A DNA stretch of 64,000 bases, taken from the NCBI RefSeq assembly GCF_023704175.1, contig NZ_CP084530.1:3782001-3846000 (forward strand), in the 5' to 3' direction. This DNA comes from Paenibacillus sp. YPG26. Its GTDB lineage: Bacteria; Bacillota; Bacilli; Paenibacillales; Paenibacillaceae. Of this stretch, positions 41,146-48,607 are shown in pieces (within the stretch, counting starts at the first letter, position 1; each line of letters begins with the position of its first letter). The position numbers were made by a program, and so were the translations under genes. The notes under the pieces were generated by a model that saw only the letters and a program-made list of their open reading frames with translations, did not search any database and was not told the DNA's origin.

Positions 41146-42785
41146 CTATGGTTTCAATTTGTATTTACTTGCTCTTGCTCTGCCTTCTAAAACAATTATT
41201 TCATCATCTCTTAAACGCTGTAAAATGCGTTTACTGCTTGTAGATGAAAATCCACATAACCTTTCCACATCGGAACGAGTAATTACACCATTTTTCCTCA
41301 AATAATCAATAATCATTGTTTTAGCTTGTATTTCATCAAAATCCTTATCTTTTGTGTACTCAATATTATCATCTAAACTTTCATATACTCGATGAGTAAA
41401 CATATATTTATTTCTAGCTTCCCTTTGGAGGATATTCCTCCTTTGACAAAGTTTTGTTAGAACATTTGCCGCCGATTGAGTTGTAATTTGTGCCACCTCT
41501 GCAGCCTTTCCTAGTGTAATAGTTTTATTAGATTTAACGTATTTTAAAATACAGATTTCAGAGACTGAAAACTCGCCGTTATTCTCTTCCTCTTTAGTAA
41601 TAAACTTGAGAAATTCAATGTCCTCCAAACTGCTTCTTAAAGTTAAACTTACTGCTTCAGAATACAGGTTATATTCTGGAGCTGATTTCCCTAAGGAAAG
41701 CATATCCTTAAAAATGATATCTACACCTTGCCCAGAACGTTGTACATATTTTAATTTTTGAAGTGTTTCAGCAATCAATTTATTTCTCGGTGAGGAAGGA
41801 TGCGTAATAATATTTGTACTATCAACCCCTGTTGGAAATGAACCGGGATTTTCAATGATTATTTCATTAGGAGAAAACTTAACAAAAATGGATGAATTAC
41901 TTTCATAATCCCGGTGTGAGATCGCATTAAGTAGCGCTTCTTGAAAAACATTAATAGGATAATCTTGAACTTCTAATTTAAATAGCCCCATTTGAATATT
42001 TTTTATACCGTTTCTATCTTCAAAAAACTGCTGAATTCTATCTACAGATTGAATCAAAGGCATCTTCAATTCAAGTCGCTTACTATATTCGGTATGCCCA
42101 TCATTATATGTAAGTAAAATTATTCCGCTTGTGGCATATATTTAGCAATTGCTTCTTTAGTTCCGATAAACAATAATCCTGCTACTGTTAAGTGAATATC
42201 ATCACCTACAACATCTATCAAACGCAAATCCTTTAGAAAGGTAATATTATCTGATTGATATAAAGTAGAGTCCTTGTCACGGAATTGTATTTTCAGCTTT
42301 AAACGTTCCACCTCAGTAAAGTCAATATCATTTCTAGAAGATGGCTCAATAATTTTAGCGGAGTAGTCACCTTTATATCCTTTAATATTGTTTGATGAAT
42401 ATTCCGATGGATAAAATGGCTTTGTATTTTTCCCTAATCTCTTAAATACAACACCTTTTGAAGTAGCTACAATTTCAGGAGACTTAAGGATTGTTATTTT
42501 CAAAATATTCTTATCATCAATTTTAATTACCTCTATATCGGTAAAAAGCTTAGGTATAGTTTTGTCATATATGCTCTCAATGATACTTTGTTCTTCGTAA
42601 TCAGTGCATCCGGTTATTTCGCCATTGTCCTCGACACCGACCAGTATAATACCACCGTCTGTATTAGCAAAGCCTACCGCTTCATTTGTTATAATGTTCA
42701 ATAACTCTTTCTTATTTGCCTTAACCCAGCTTTTAAACTCTACATATTTAGTTTCTCCCTGTAGTATTACTTCTTTAATATCCAC
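41146..42785 (-). pseudogene. Frameshifted AlbA_2/ATP-binding domain protein
   Basis: Two open frames make one gene. The 5' part (42785-42120, 221 aa) has an AlbA_2 (Schlafen-like) domain with FKSWVKANKKELLNIITNEAVGFANTDGG and ILVGVEDNGEITG. The 3' part (from 42069, with further coding up to the break) has the ATPase C-terminal region of the same family (INVFQEALLNAISHRDY, IIIENPGSFPTGV, SGQGVDIIFKDM) and winged-helix repeats at the end. The break is at about 42120-42124, where GCGGAATAATTT needs one more base, for example GAAATA, to join the frames without a stop. The DNA is clearly AT-richer than its neighbours, a sign of transfer. Such proteins are putative regulators and some work in defence systems. 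A sequencing error cannot be excluded. Confidence 0.8.
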
Positions 42786-42993
42786 TTAACTACACCTCCT
42801 AACTCGATATACTTATTATATCAAGTTTAGAAGACAAAACGGAAATTAATACTTACCTACACAATAGATATAAGTCTCATTTAAGTGTGATTTGGTTCTC
42901 TACACTGCCTTTTATAACTGCAAACAGGCCATCCTTTATAAATGGCCTCTTCTTTGCGATATTTATTCAGAAGTGTATACCCTAATAAATCAG

Positions 42994-43021
42994 ATAAGAG
43001 CGCCGCTAGCGGCGCTCTTAT
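42994..43021 (-). terminator. Perfect palindromic terminator after the VOC gene
   Basis: ATAAGAGCGCCGC and GCGGCGCTCTTAT pair without mismatch around a very small loop, eight bases after the VOC stop. A further hairpin AGGCCAT/ATGGCCT at 42927-42949 lies beyond it. Confidence 0.75.
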
Positions 43022-43028
43022 CGTTCAT

Positions 43029-43451
43029 CTAGTATTGAACTTCCGTATATACCTGGAAGGTTATTCCGTATTTGTCCGTTACATCCCCGAATCCGGGGCT
43101 GAAGGGCTCTTCCTTAAACGGCATATTGACTTGACCACCCTGCCGTAAGGCTTCGAAGATTTGTTTGGATTTCTCCACTGTGTCTGTTGTAATACAGATA
43201 GTGACTCTTTTACCATTCGCAATAGGGGTACCCGCCGGGGCATCCGACAACATAAGCTCCGAGGCGCCAACTTGTATCTTGGCATGTGCTACAAGGTCCT
43301 TTAGATCGTCACTGAATGTACTCGGCATATCCGGCATGTCACCGTACGTGGCAAGCGAGAGCACTTTGGCACCGAGGGCTTGTTCATAGAACTGTATCGC
43401 TTCCTTTGCCTGTCCCTCCAGGGTGATATACGGGGTCAGCTGTACCGTCAT
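43029..43451 (-). CDS. VOC family protein (PhnB/YjdN-like)
   Basis: This 140-residue PhnB-like protein of the vicinal oxygen chelate superfamily has the typical start VQLTPYITLEGQAKEAIQFYEQALGAK, the middle HAKIQVGASELMLSDAP and the end FGDVTDKYGITFQVY. Despite the old name, most members are not known to act on phosphonates; many are predicted methyltransferase-like or ligand-binding proteins. The ATG at 43451 follows AGGAGGTG. It is the third gene of an operon with an ECF sigma factor and an SRPBCC protein. Confidence 0.88.
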   Translation of the reverse strand: MTVQLTPYITLEGQAKEAIQFYEQALGAKVLSLATYGDMPDMPSTFSDDLKDLVAHAKIQVGASELMLSDAPAGTPIANGKRVTICITTDTVEKSKQIFEALRQGGQVNMPFKEEPFSPGFGDVTDKYGITFQVYTEVQY

Positions 43452-43463
43452 GGGCTGCACCTC

Positions 43464-43889
43464 CTAAGACTCTTCCGTATATTTCTTGAAGTTATCCATA
43501 ATCGCCTGCCAGCCCGCTTGCTGGAATTCAACCGGATGTGAACTTTCAGCGTCAAACGTCTCAACGACCTTCGTCTCGTTGCCTTGGCCCGCGAAGATGA
43601 TCTCAACCTTTCTTCCGTCCCCCATGGTATATGAGATCAGTTCATGCTCTCTCACTTCGTCATAGACACCGCCCATATCAAATCCCATACTGCCATCCTT
43701 CGCTTCCATTCTGGTCAGGAAGCTGCCGCCGGGGCGCAAGTCATTCTCCGCCTTCGGCGCATGCCAGTCCTCGGAAGCCTGATTCCACTTCGTAATGTGC
43801 TCCGGCTCGGTCCAATAGCTCCATACTTTGTCAACAGGTGCCTGAATGACGGCCTGAACGGTTACTTTGGTCGGATTACTTGTTCCCAT
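43464..43889 (-). CDS. SRPBCC (AHSA1-like) family protein
   Basis: This 141-residue START-like ligand-binding protein has IQAPVDKVWSYWTEPEHITKWNQASEDWHAP at residues 15-45 (in parts), FDMGGVYDEVREHELISYTMGDGRKVEIIF in the middle, and the C-terminal helix QAGWQAIMDNFKKY. The fold forms a hydrophobic cavity. It lies 12 bases before the VOC gene and 75 bases after the ECF sigma gene on the same strand. The ribosome binding site is GAGAGGGG. This trio of genes is a common arrangement in Bacillota, with unknown role. Confidence 0.88.
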   Translation of the reverse strand: MGTSNPTKVTVQAVIQAPVDKVWSYWTEPEHITKWNQASEDWHAPKAENDLRPGGSFLTRMEAKDGSMGFDMGGVYDEVREHELISYTMGDGRKVEIIFAGQGNETKVVETFDAESSHPVEFQQAGWQAIMDNFKKYTEES

Positions 43890-43964
43890 GTTAAAAGATC
43901 CCCTCTCACGATATCCTCATTTTTTGTGGTTCTCAATTATATAGACGTTGGCCGGATTCCAAAT

Positions 43965-44924
43965 TCATCGGTGGATTTGCTCTGGCAGCCCGAATCTTAT
44001 AAATAATTTGGTATTAATAAAATTTTGGACGTGGAGGATCTTCCCGTCTCTCATCTCAATCACGTGAATTCCCCAAGGGATCAGGACCGAAGGGTCCCCG
44101 GGACTCGGCATATACTGCGCATAAGCAGGATAGCCCCCGTTCACGGTTACCGGGAGGAAGCGGGAGCCCTCGCAGTGCCCGCGAGTCAGCGAGAAGAATT
44201 TGAACAAGTCGCCCGTACCTCGTACCCACATTTCGAATGGCGGCATCGACATACAGCCCTCTTCATGAAATAACGCGACAAGCGCGTCGATATCAAACTG
44301 CTCGAAGGCGTCGACATACCGTGATAACAGCTCACGATCAGGTTCTTCCTCCATCCTGCTGAGCTGATCCGAACGGAGCTGAGTTCGGTTCATCGTCTCT
44401 CTGGCCCTTTGCAGAGCGCTGTTCACAGCGGCAGGCGACATGCCTAAGGTGTCGGCGATCTGTCTGGATGGCCAGTCGAATACATCCTTCAGAATAAGAA
44501 CGGCACGTTGGCGAGCAGGGAGGGTCTGCAGAAGTGCGATGAAGCAGAGCTGCAGCGTATCCTTACGAATAAGGGCCTCTTCGGGATTCTCTCCAAAATC
44601 AGGAGCAAGCCATATCCATGAGGACTCGGGCAGGGTCTCGCGGGGTTCGAGGATGGAGGCGGCCGGACCCGAGAGATCAACGGGCAGAATACGGCGTTTG
44701 GCTTGTCTCAGCTTATCCAGACATAAATTGGAGGCGATACGATAGATCCACGTCTTGTAAGACGATTCCTGCCTGAATGAGCTCCAGCCTTGCCATACAC
44801 GGATATAAGTCTCTTGAACCGTATCATCTGCGTCATCGATGGATCCTAACATCCGGTAACAGAATGATGTTAACTCCGGCTTTAAATTCTCTAATATCTG
44901 CAGATCCATTGCCGTCTCGCTCAT
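43965..44924 (-). CDS. ECF sigma factor with C-terminal SnoaL-like domain
   Basis: This 319-residue sigma factor is of the group that carries its own sensor-like domain. Region 2 lies at about 10-75 (ELTSFCYRMLGSIDDADDTVQETYIRVWQGW), region 4 at about 125-180 (TLPARQRAVLILKDVFDWPSRQIADTLGMSPAAVNSALQRARE, in parts), and a SnoaL/NTF2-like domain from about 200 to the end (RYVDAFEQFDIDALVALFHEEGCMSMPP). Such factors usually lack a separate anti-sigma gene; the extra domain is thought to regulate activity. The start at 44924 has AAAGGAGG. The downstream SRPBCC and VOC genes are likely its targets. Confidence 0.9.
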   Translation of the reverse strand: MSETAMDLQILENLKPELTSFCYRMLGSIDDADDTVQETYIRVWQGWSSFRQESSYKTWIYRIASNLCLDKLRQAKRRILPVDLSGPAASILEPRETLPESSWIWLAPDFGENPEEALIRKDTLQLCFIALLQTLPARQRAVLILKDVFDWPSRQIADTLGMSPAAVNSALQRARETMNRTQLRSDQLSRMEEEPDRELLSRYVDAFEQFDIDALVALFHEEGCMSMPPFEMWVRGTGDLFKFFSLTRGHCEGSRFLPVTVNGGYPAYAQYMPSPGDPSVLIPWGIHVIEMRDGKILHVQNFINTKLFIRFGLPEQIHR

Positions 44925-45022
44925 ATTTGCCTCCTTTTGGCGGTTGAAATAGGTTGGACACATTTGGTCATAGTGTACCATAGCAGGAGGCGGAAATGCA
45001 GACATAAAGCCAGTTGCCGTGA

Positions 45023-46030
45023 TTACTCCATTCGTCTGATAAACTGTTCGATTTGATCCATGTAACCCGGCACCGTGATGTGCCTGGGCGCGAATAGACT
45101 GATCATAAATGCCCTAAGCTCCGAATCCGCTGTCTTCTTGCTGAGCATCGAATGCTCCGCGTCCGGGAAGACCGCCACCGTCAGCAGTTCCGGCTTTACT
45201 TTATCGCGATATACACGCTCTGTCTCCTTCCAATCCACATGGATATCTTCTTCGCCTAGAAGCAGAAGTACGGGCGAATGAAAATGGCGGAGATCATCGG
45301 CAGCATCTGATAAGAAATTCTTACTCACAAATGTCCACCTGTCCTTCGACATTACGCTGCTTCCCTGCGCGATCGCAAGATATTCGTCATAGCCGGCCCC
45401 CGCGGCCAAAAGCTGCCGTACCTTGTCGTCATACTTCTTCTCAGCTTGAATGTCCTGCTCCGAATAACCGTCCTTCAGCATCTGCTCACGTGTATGATAG
45501 GCTCCTTGCCGCAGCCAGTTAATGGCGGGCGAGACCAGGATGCTGAAGGCGAGCCGCTCCTTCGCGGCAAGCTTAGGAATAACCCATCCTGCCTGGCTGG
45601 CTCCCCACACACCGACCCTGTCCGGGTCGATCAAAGGGTTCTTCCGGGCCCAGGCAATCGCCTCGCGGGCCTCCTCTACCCGATCATCCATGCTCTGGTC
45701 TAACCAGCTTCCCTCGGAGCCGCCGATCCCCCTTTTATCCAGGGACAAGGAGGCATAACCCAGCTTGGCCAGCCGCTCCCATAGCGGCTTGTACCCGTCA
45801 TCGTGGGTTGCATTAACTGCTCCATCGCCATGGATGAACAGGACGAGACCCAGCTTGCCCGCAGCTTCTCCCGGCAGCACCAAAGTACCCGTCAGCTTAC
45901 CTCCGGCTGATTGGATCTCGACTCTCTGCTCTTCCATGTCAAATTGGTTCTGGTCCACAATGTAGACGCCCGTACCTCCTATAAGCAGCACAATGATCAT
46001 CACATAGATCAAAATTTTCTTCCTTCTCAT
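45023..46030 (-). CDS. Membrane-anchored alpha/beta hydrolase
   Basis: This 335-residue hydrolase has an N-terminal membrane anchor (residues about 5-25) and an alpha/beta fold outside the cell. The oxyanion loop is FIHGDGAVN, and the nucleophile elbow reads GVWGASQAGW (Ser in G-x-S-x-x-G). Asp is likely in LLGEEDIHVDW, and His in PDAEHSMLS. It resembles the dienelactone hydrolase and acyl-esterase groups. The ATG overlaps the GNAT stop by four bases, so it is the third gene of the MerR-GNAT-hydrolase operon. The substrate is unknown. Confidence 0.88.
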   Translation of the reverse strand: MRRKKILIYVMIIVLLIGGTGVYIVDQNQFDMEEQRVEIQSAGGKLTGTLVLPGEAAGKLGLVLFIHGDGAVNATHDDGYKPLWERLAKLGYASLSLDKRGIGGSEGSWLDQSMDDRVEEAREAIAWARKNPLIDPDRVGVWGASQAGWVIPKLAAKERLAFSILVSPAINWLRQGAYHTREQMLKDGYSEQDIQAEKKYDDKVRQLLAAGAGYDEYLAIAQGSSVMSKDRWTFVSKNFLSDAADDLRHFHSPVLLLLGEEDIHVDWKETERVYRDKVKPELLTVAVFPDAEHSMLSKKTADSELRAFMISLFAPRHITVPGYMDQIEQFIRRME

Positions 46031-46836
46031 TGAATCTCCACTCCCCCTATCCTCTGCACCATATACTCCCACTTCGATTCGCTGAATAACAGATGCAATA
46101 GAAGCCGGCTCTCCCGGGAATGCGTCTGGAATGACAGCTGCTCGTATAGCTGCTTGGCACGCGGGTTGCTGCCAGAGACATGCAGGCTCAGGCGATCCAG
46201 CTCCGGATCCAGCTCCACGACCTGCCGTGCCCACTGCACAAGAAGCCTGCCAACGCCCTTGCTTCGCTGGTCCGAACGGACAACAAGATCTGCGATATAG
46301 CATTCGCCTGGTCCCGGTTGATGCTCCAGTGCATAGAGGCCGATCATCATCTTGACCAGGCTCCATCTGCCAGATTGGCTGAAAGTCCGCCAGGATGGCA
46401 GCCTTTGCTTTTGCTTTTTCAGTTGCAGCTGCGGCTGCTCTTGGCTCTGCTCTTGGCTCTGCTCTTGGCTCTGCTCTTGGCTCTGCTCTTGGCTCTGCTC
46501 TTGGAACTGCCCTTGGCTCTGCTCCACCTGCTGCTTCTCCTCTTGCTCCACCTTCAGCCCCAGCTTACTCCTGCCCCCGCTCGTGATATCACTAGCCGGT
46601 CTCCATTTCATCGCTATGCTTCCGATCACCTCTCCCTGCCAGAGAGCGATCATTCTCTGAGTGAACGGCTCATCCGGGACGTACTCCAGCACCTTTTCGA
46701 AAAATAGAGCCAGATCGTTCTCATGCATGTTCGTCAGCCTATGAAATTTACCATGGAACGCCTGTGCCAATAATCGCCCGACCTGGCCATTATACCGGGC
46801 CTGCATGGGCTCTATTGTAATCGGGTATGCGCTCAT
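46027..46836 (-). CDS. GNAT N-acetyltransferase with a Gln/Glu-rich repeat insert
   Basis: This 269-residue acetyltransferase is interrupted by low-complexity sequence. The N-terminal part (1-85) and the C-terminal part (about 150-269, with the acetyl-CoA loop DLVVRSDQRSKGVGRLLVQWA and LSLHVSGSNPRAKQLYEQLSF) make one GNAT domain. Between them, residues about 95-145 are almost only Glu, Gln and Ser, built from EQSQ units encoded by a 12-bp tandem repeat. The insert lies at the loop between helix 2 and the following strands and may not harm the fold. It overlaps both neighbours by four bases. Confidence 0.85.
   Translation of the reverse strand: MSAYPITIEPMQARYNGQVGRLLAQAFHGKFHRLTNMHENDLALFFEKVLEYVPDEPFTQRMIALWQGEVIGSIAMKWRPASDITSGGRSKLGLKVEQEEKQQVEQSQGQFQEQSQEQSQEQSQEQSQEQSQEQPQLQLKKQKQRLPSWRTFSQSGRWSLVKMMIGLYALEHQPGPGECYIADLVVRSDQRSKGVGRLLVQWARQVVELDPELDRLSLHVSGSNPRAKQLYEQLSFQTHSRESRLLLHLLFSESKWEYMVQRIGGVEIQ
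46441..46524 (-). repeat. 12-bp tandem repeat inside the GNAT gene
   Basis: Seven units of TTGGCTCTGCTC (plus strand) stand head to tail; the sixth is changed (TTGGAACTGCCC). Each unit encodes four residues (EQSQ on the minus strand), so copy number changes keep the frame. Confidence 0.9.
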
Positions 46837-47630
46837 GCCGGGTTCTCCTCTTCAGGATGTGCAGCTGTCACGATCAAAGCCTGCAGCTCATAGTGCAGCT
46901 TGTTGGCACTGAACAGTGATAAATAGGATCTCTCGGTGACAATCAGAGGCCCTGTTAGAGGAATAGATTGTTCAATAGCATAGTCGAAAAACTGCTCAAT
47001 CCGGGGTTCAAGCTCCTCCTCATGTACGAGACATTGCAGGGTAAGGTACTCCCCTTCCGGCAGGGAAACATCGCCCGGAGTCTGCGCCTCCAGATATAAA
47101 GTAACGGTATCCGTGCCGTCATACAGATAGTGGATATCCGATTCGAACAGGTTCGGAATGTGGCCCGCTTTCTCAGCCAGTAGCGCCGCATTCAGCTTCG
47201 AAGAGGAGTCAAGCTTAATGAACGGGGTGAGAAATGTACGAGTACGCTTCTGTACTTGGTATTGACCGGGCTGCAAGCCGCTGTTGTGCTGCTCCTGCAG
47301 CACCTTGAGAATGAACTGCCGAAGCTCCTGAAGACGCAGCAGCTCCGCTTCGATATCCTGCAAGGAATGCTGCAGCAGCTGCCGGTGCTGATCTGCGGAA
47401 TAGGAGGTCATGCATTCCCTAATGGACTGAACAGGTACCTCCAGCTTACGGAGCAGCAGGATACGGGCTAGCTCGTAGACCTGATCCATACCATATTTCC
47501 GGTACTGATTCGTGTCTGTATAAGCAGGCTGAAGCACACCCTTCTCCTCAAAATAACGGATTTGATGAACCGACACATTCATCAGCTTGGCTAGTTCACT
47601 AATTGTAATTTCGCTTCTGATCGCAATCAC
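46833..47630 (-). CDS. MerR family regulator with C-terminal GyrI-like sensor region
   Basis: This is a MerR-type activator with about 265 residues. The helix-turn-helix and wing (ITISELAKLMNVSVHQIRYFEEKGVLQPAY, in parts) and long dimer helix (residues about 80-115, Leu/Gln rich) are followed by a multidrug-binding domain of the BmrR/GyrI type (about 130-260, LYLEAQTPGDVSLPEGEYLTLQCLVHEEE in parts). The start is unusual: the GTG at 47630 directly touches the AGGA of the ribosome binding site, while an ATC at 47621 has ideal spacing. The frame up to 47978 is not coding. It leads the operon with GNAT and hydrolase genes. Confidence 0.85.
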   Translation of the reverse strand: MIAIRSEITISELAKLMNVSVHQIRYFEEKGVLQPAYTDTNQYRKYGMDQVYELARILLLRKLEVPVQSIRECMTSYSADQHRQLLQHSLQDIEAELLRLQELRQFILKVLQEQHNSGLQPGQYQVQKRTRTFLTPFIKLDSSSKLNAALLAEKAGHIPNLFESDIHYLYDGTDTVTLYLEAQTPGDVSLPEGEYLTLQCLVHEEELEPRIEQFFDYAIEQSIPLTGPLIVTERSYLSLFSANKLHYELQALIVTAAHPEEENPA

Positions 47631-47658
47631 TCCTATGGGTGAGACCTGGAATATCTCA

Positions 47659-47689
47659 ACGATACACCTTAGGTCTGACCTAAGGTCAA
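47659..47689 (-). promoter_or_regulatory. MerR-type promoter with 21-bp operator
   Basis: On the minus strand TTGACC and TATCGT have a 19-base spacer. A perfect inverted repeat, ACCTTAGGT and ACCTAAGGT around CAG (47666-47686), fills the spacer and part of the -35 box. It should be the site of the regulator that starts 29 bases downstream. Confidence 0.85.
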
Positions 47690-47755
47690 GTTTTATCCAA
47701 AAAAATAGACAGCCCATTAATCCAAGGCCGCCTTTGGTTATCTTTATCCATTTAA

Positions 47756-48427
47756 CTATGTTGTAAAAGGAACATCGCCACCGCTCCTTCTGAATCCCTT
47801 CACGATGAGCCAGATTGGCAGCACCAGTTCGAATATTGCTCCAGGAATATAGAGGACGCTCCCTATATCCAGACCGGCGATTGACAGCGAGCTGCTTGCG
47901 AGCAAGCCCGCATACCCAAGGAAGCCAATGAGGGATAATAACCGCGGAACCAATCTGGACTGGTAAAGGATATAACAAAACAGCAAGCTGCCCAGACTCA
48001 GCACGATCATTGCTATCTCAAATAACAAGAAATGAGCTTCCACGGCAAAGCTTCCTATTGTCTGCAAGTAAGACTCAGCGGAGGTTCCTGCGGATAAAGG
48101 CTTCTTGCTTACCACCAGGAGAATGAGCGGACAGGTTAAGCTGACGATGAGCAATATAGACTCCATAATCCGGGAAGCGAAGTAGCCTAGCGCAAGCATC
48201 TTATGGTGGTTGTGTAACACAGACTGCAGTAACAGGCCTATCCCTACAACAGCCAGGGCATTGATTAATTCCAGTATCAGCCCCGTGAATATACTTGTTC
48301 GATTGGAATCGATGCTGTAGAGCAGGTCACTCCGGTGCAGAATAGGATCCAGCATTCCGCTCCCGATCAGGAACGAAGCCGTTGACAACAAGAACAATAC
48401 CCCTGCCGCTATCTCGATCTTTCTCAT
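47756..48427 (-). CDS. DUF4386 family membrane protein
   Basis: This 223-residue integral membrane protein has six predicted helices. It matches the DUF4386 family by length and by the conserved ILELINALAVVGIGLLLQSVL and FLLFEIAMIVLSLGSLLFCYILYQSRLVPR (in parts), with LGYAGLLASS near the end. The function is unknown for the family. The ribosome binding site is GAGGAGA. It is a single-gene unit upstream of the MerR operon on the same strand; the gap of 125 bases contains the MerR promoter. Confidence 0.85.
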   Translation of the reverse strand: MRKIEIAAGVLFLLSTASFLIGSGMLDPILHRSDLLYSIDSNRTSIFTGLILELINALAVVGIGLLLQSVLHNHHKMLALGYFASRIMESILLIVSLTCPLILLVVSKKPLSAGTSAESYLQTIGSFAVEAHFLLFEIAMIVLSLGSLLFCYILYQSRLVPRLLSLIGFLGYAGLLASSSLSIAGLDIGSVLYIPGAIFELVLPIWLIVKGFRRSGGDVPFTT

Positions 48428-48550
48428 ACCCTATCTCCTCTTCCGGATGGAATGGACCATGGACCGCATTCACGGATCCATGTCTTTCACCCTGTTTGCT
48501 GGTTTATTTGAAGTATAGCTTGAGGAGAATCGGATCTATAGACACTTTAG

Positions 48551-48607
48551 TGTGGTTTAGGAGTGTGGTTTAGGAGTGTGGCTTAGGAGTGTGGCTTAGG
48601 CGTGTTC
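48551..48607. repeat. 13-bp tandem repeat at the 3' end of the MalT-like gene
   Basis: TGTGGTTTAGGAG-type units start at 48551, 48564, 48577 and 48590, with a degenerate fifth. The unit is not a multiple of three and contains the gene's stop on the minus strand, so copy number would change the last residues. Confidence 0.75.

Noticed and set aside
46180..46707. Leu-rich plus-strand frame opposite the GNAT gene
   Set aside because: The leucine runs come from the 12-bp repeat read in antisense; the GNAT frame is the real one.
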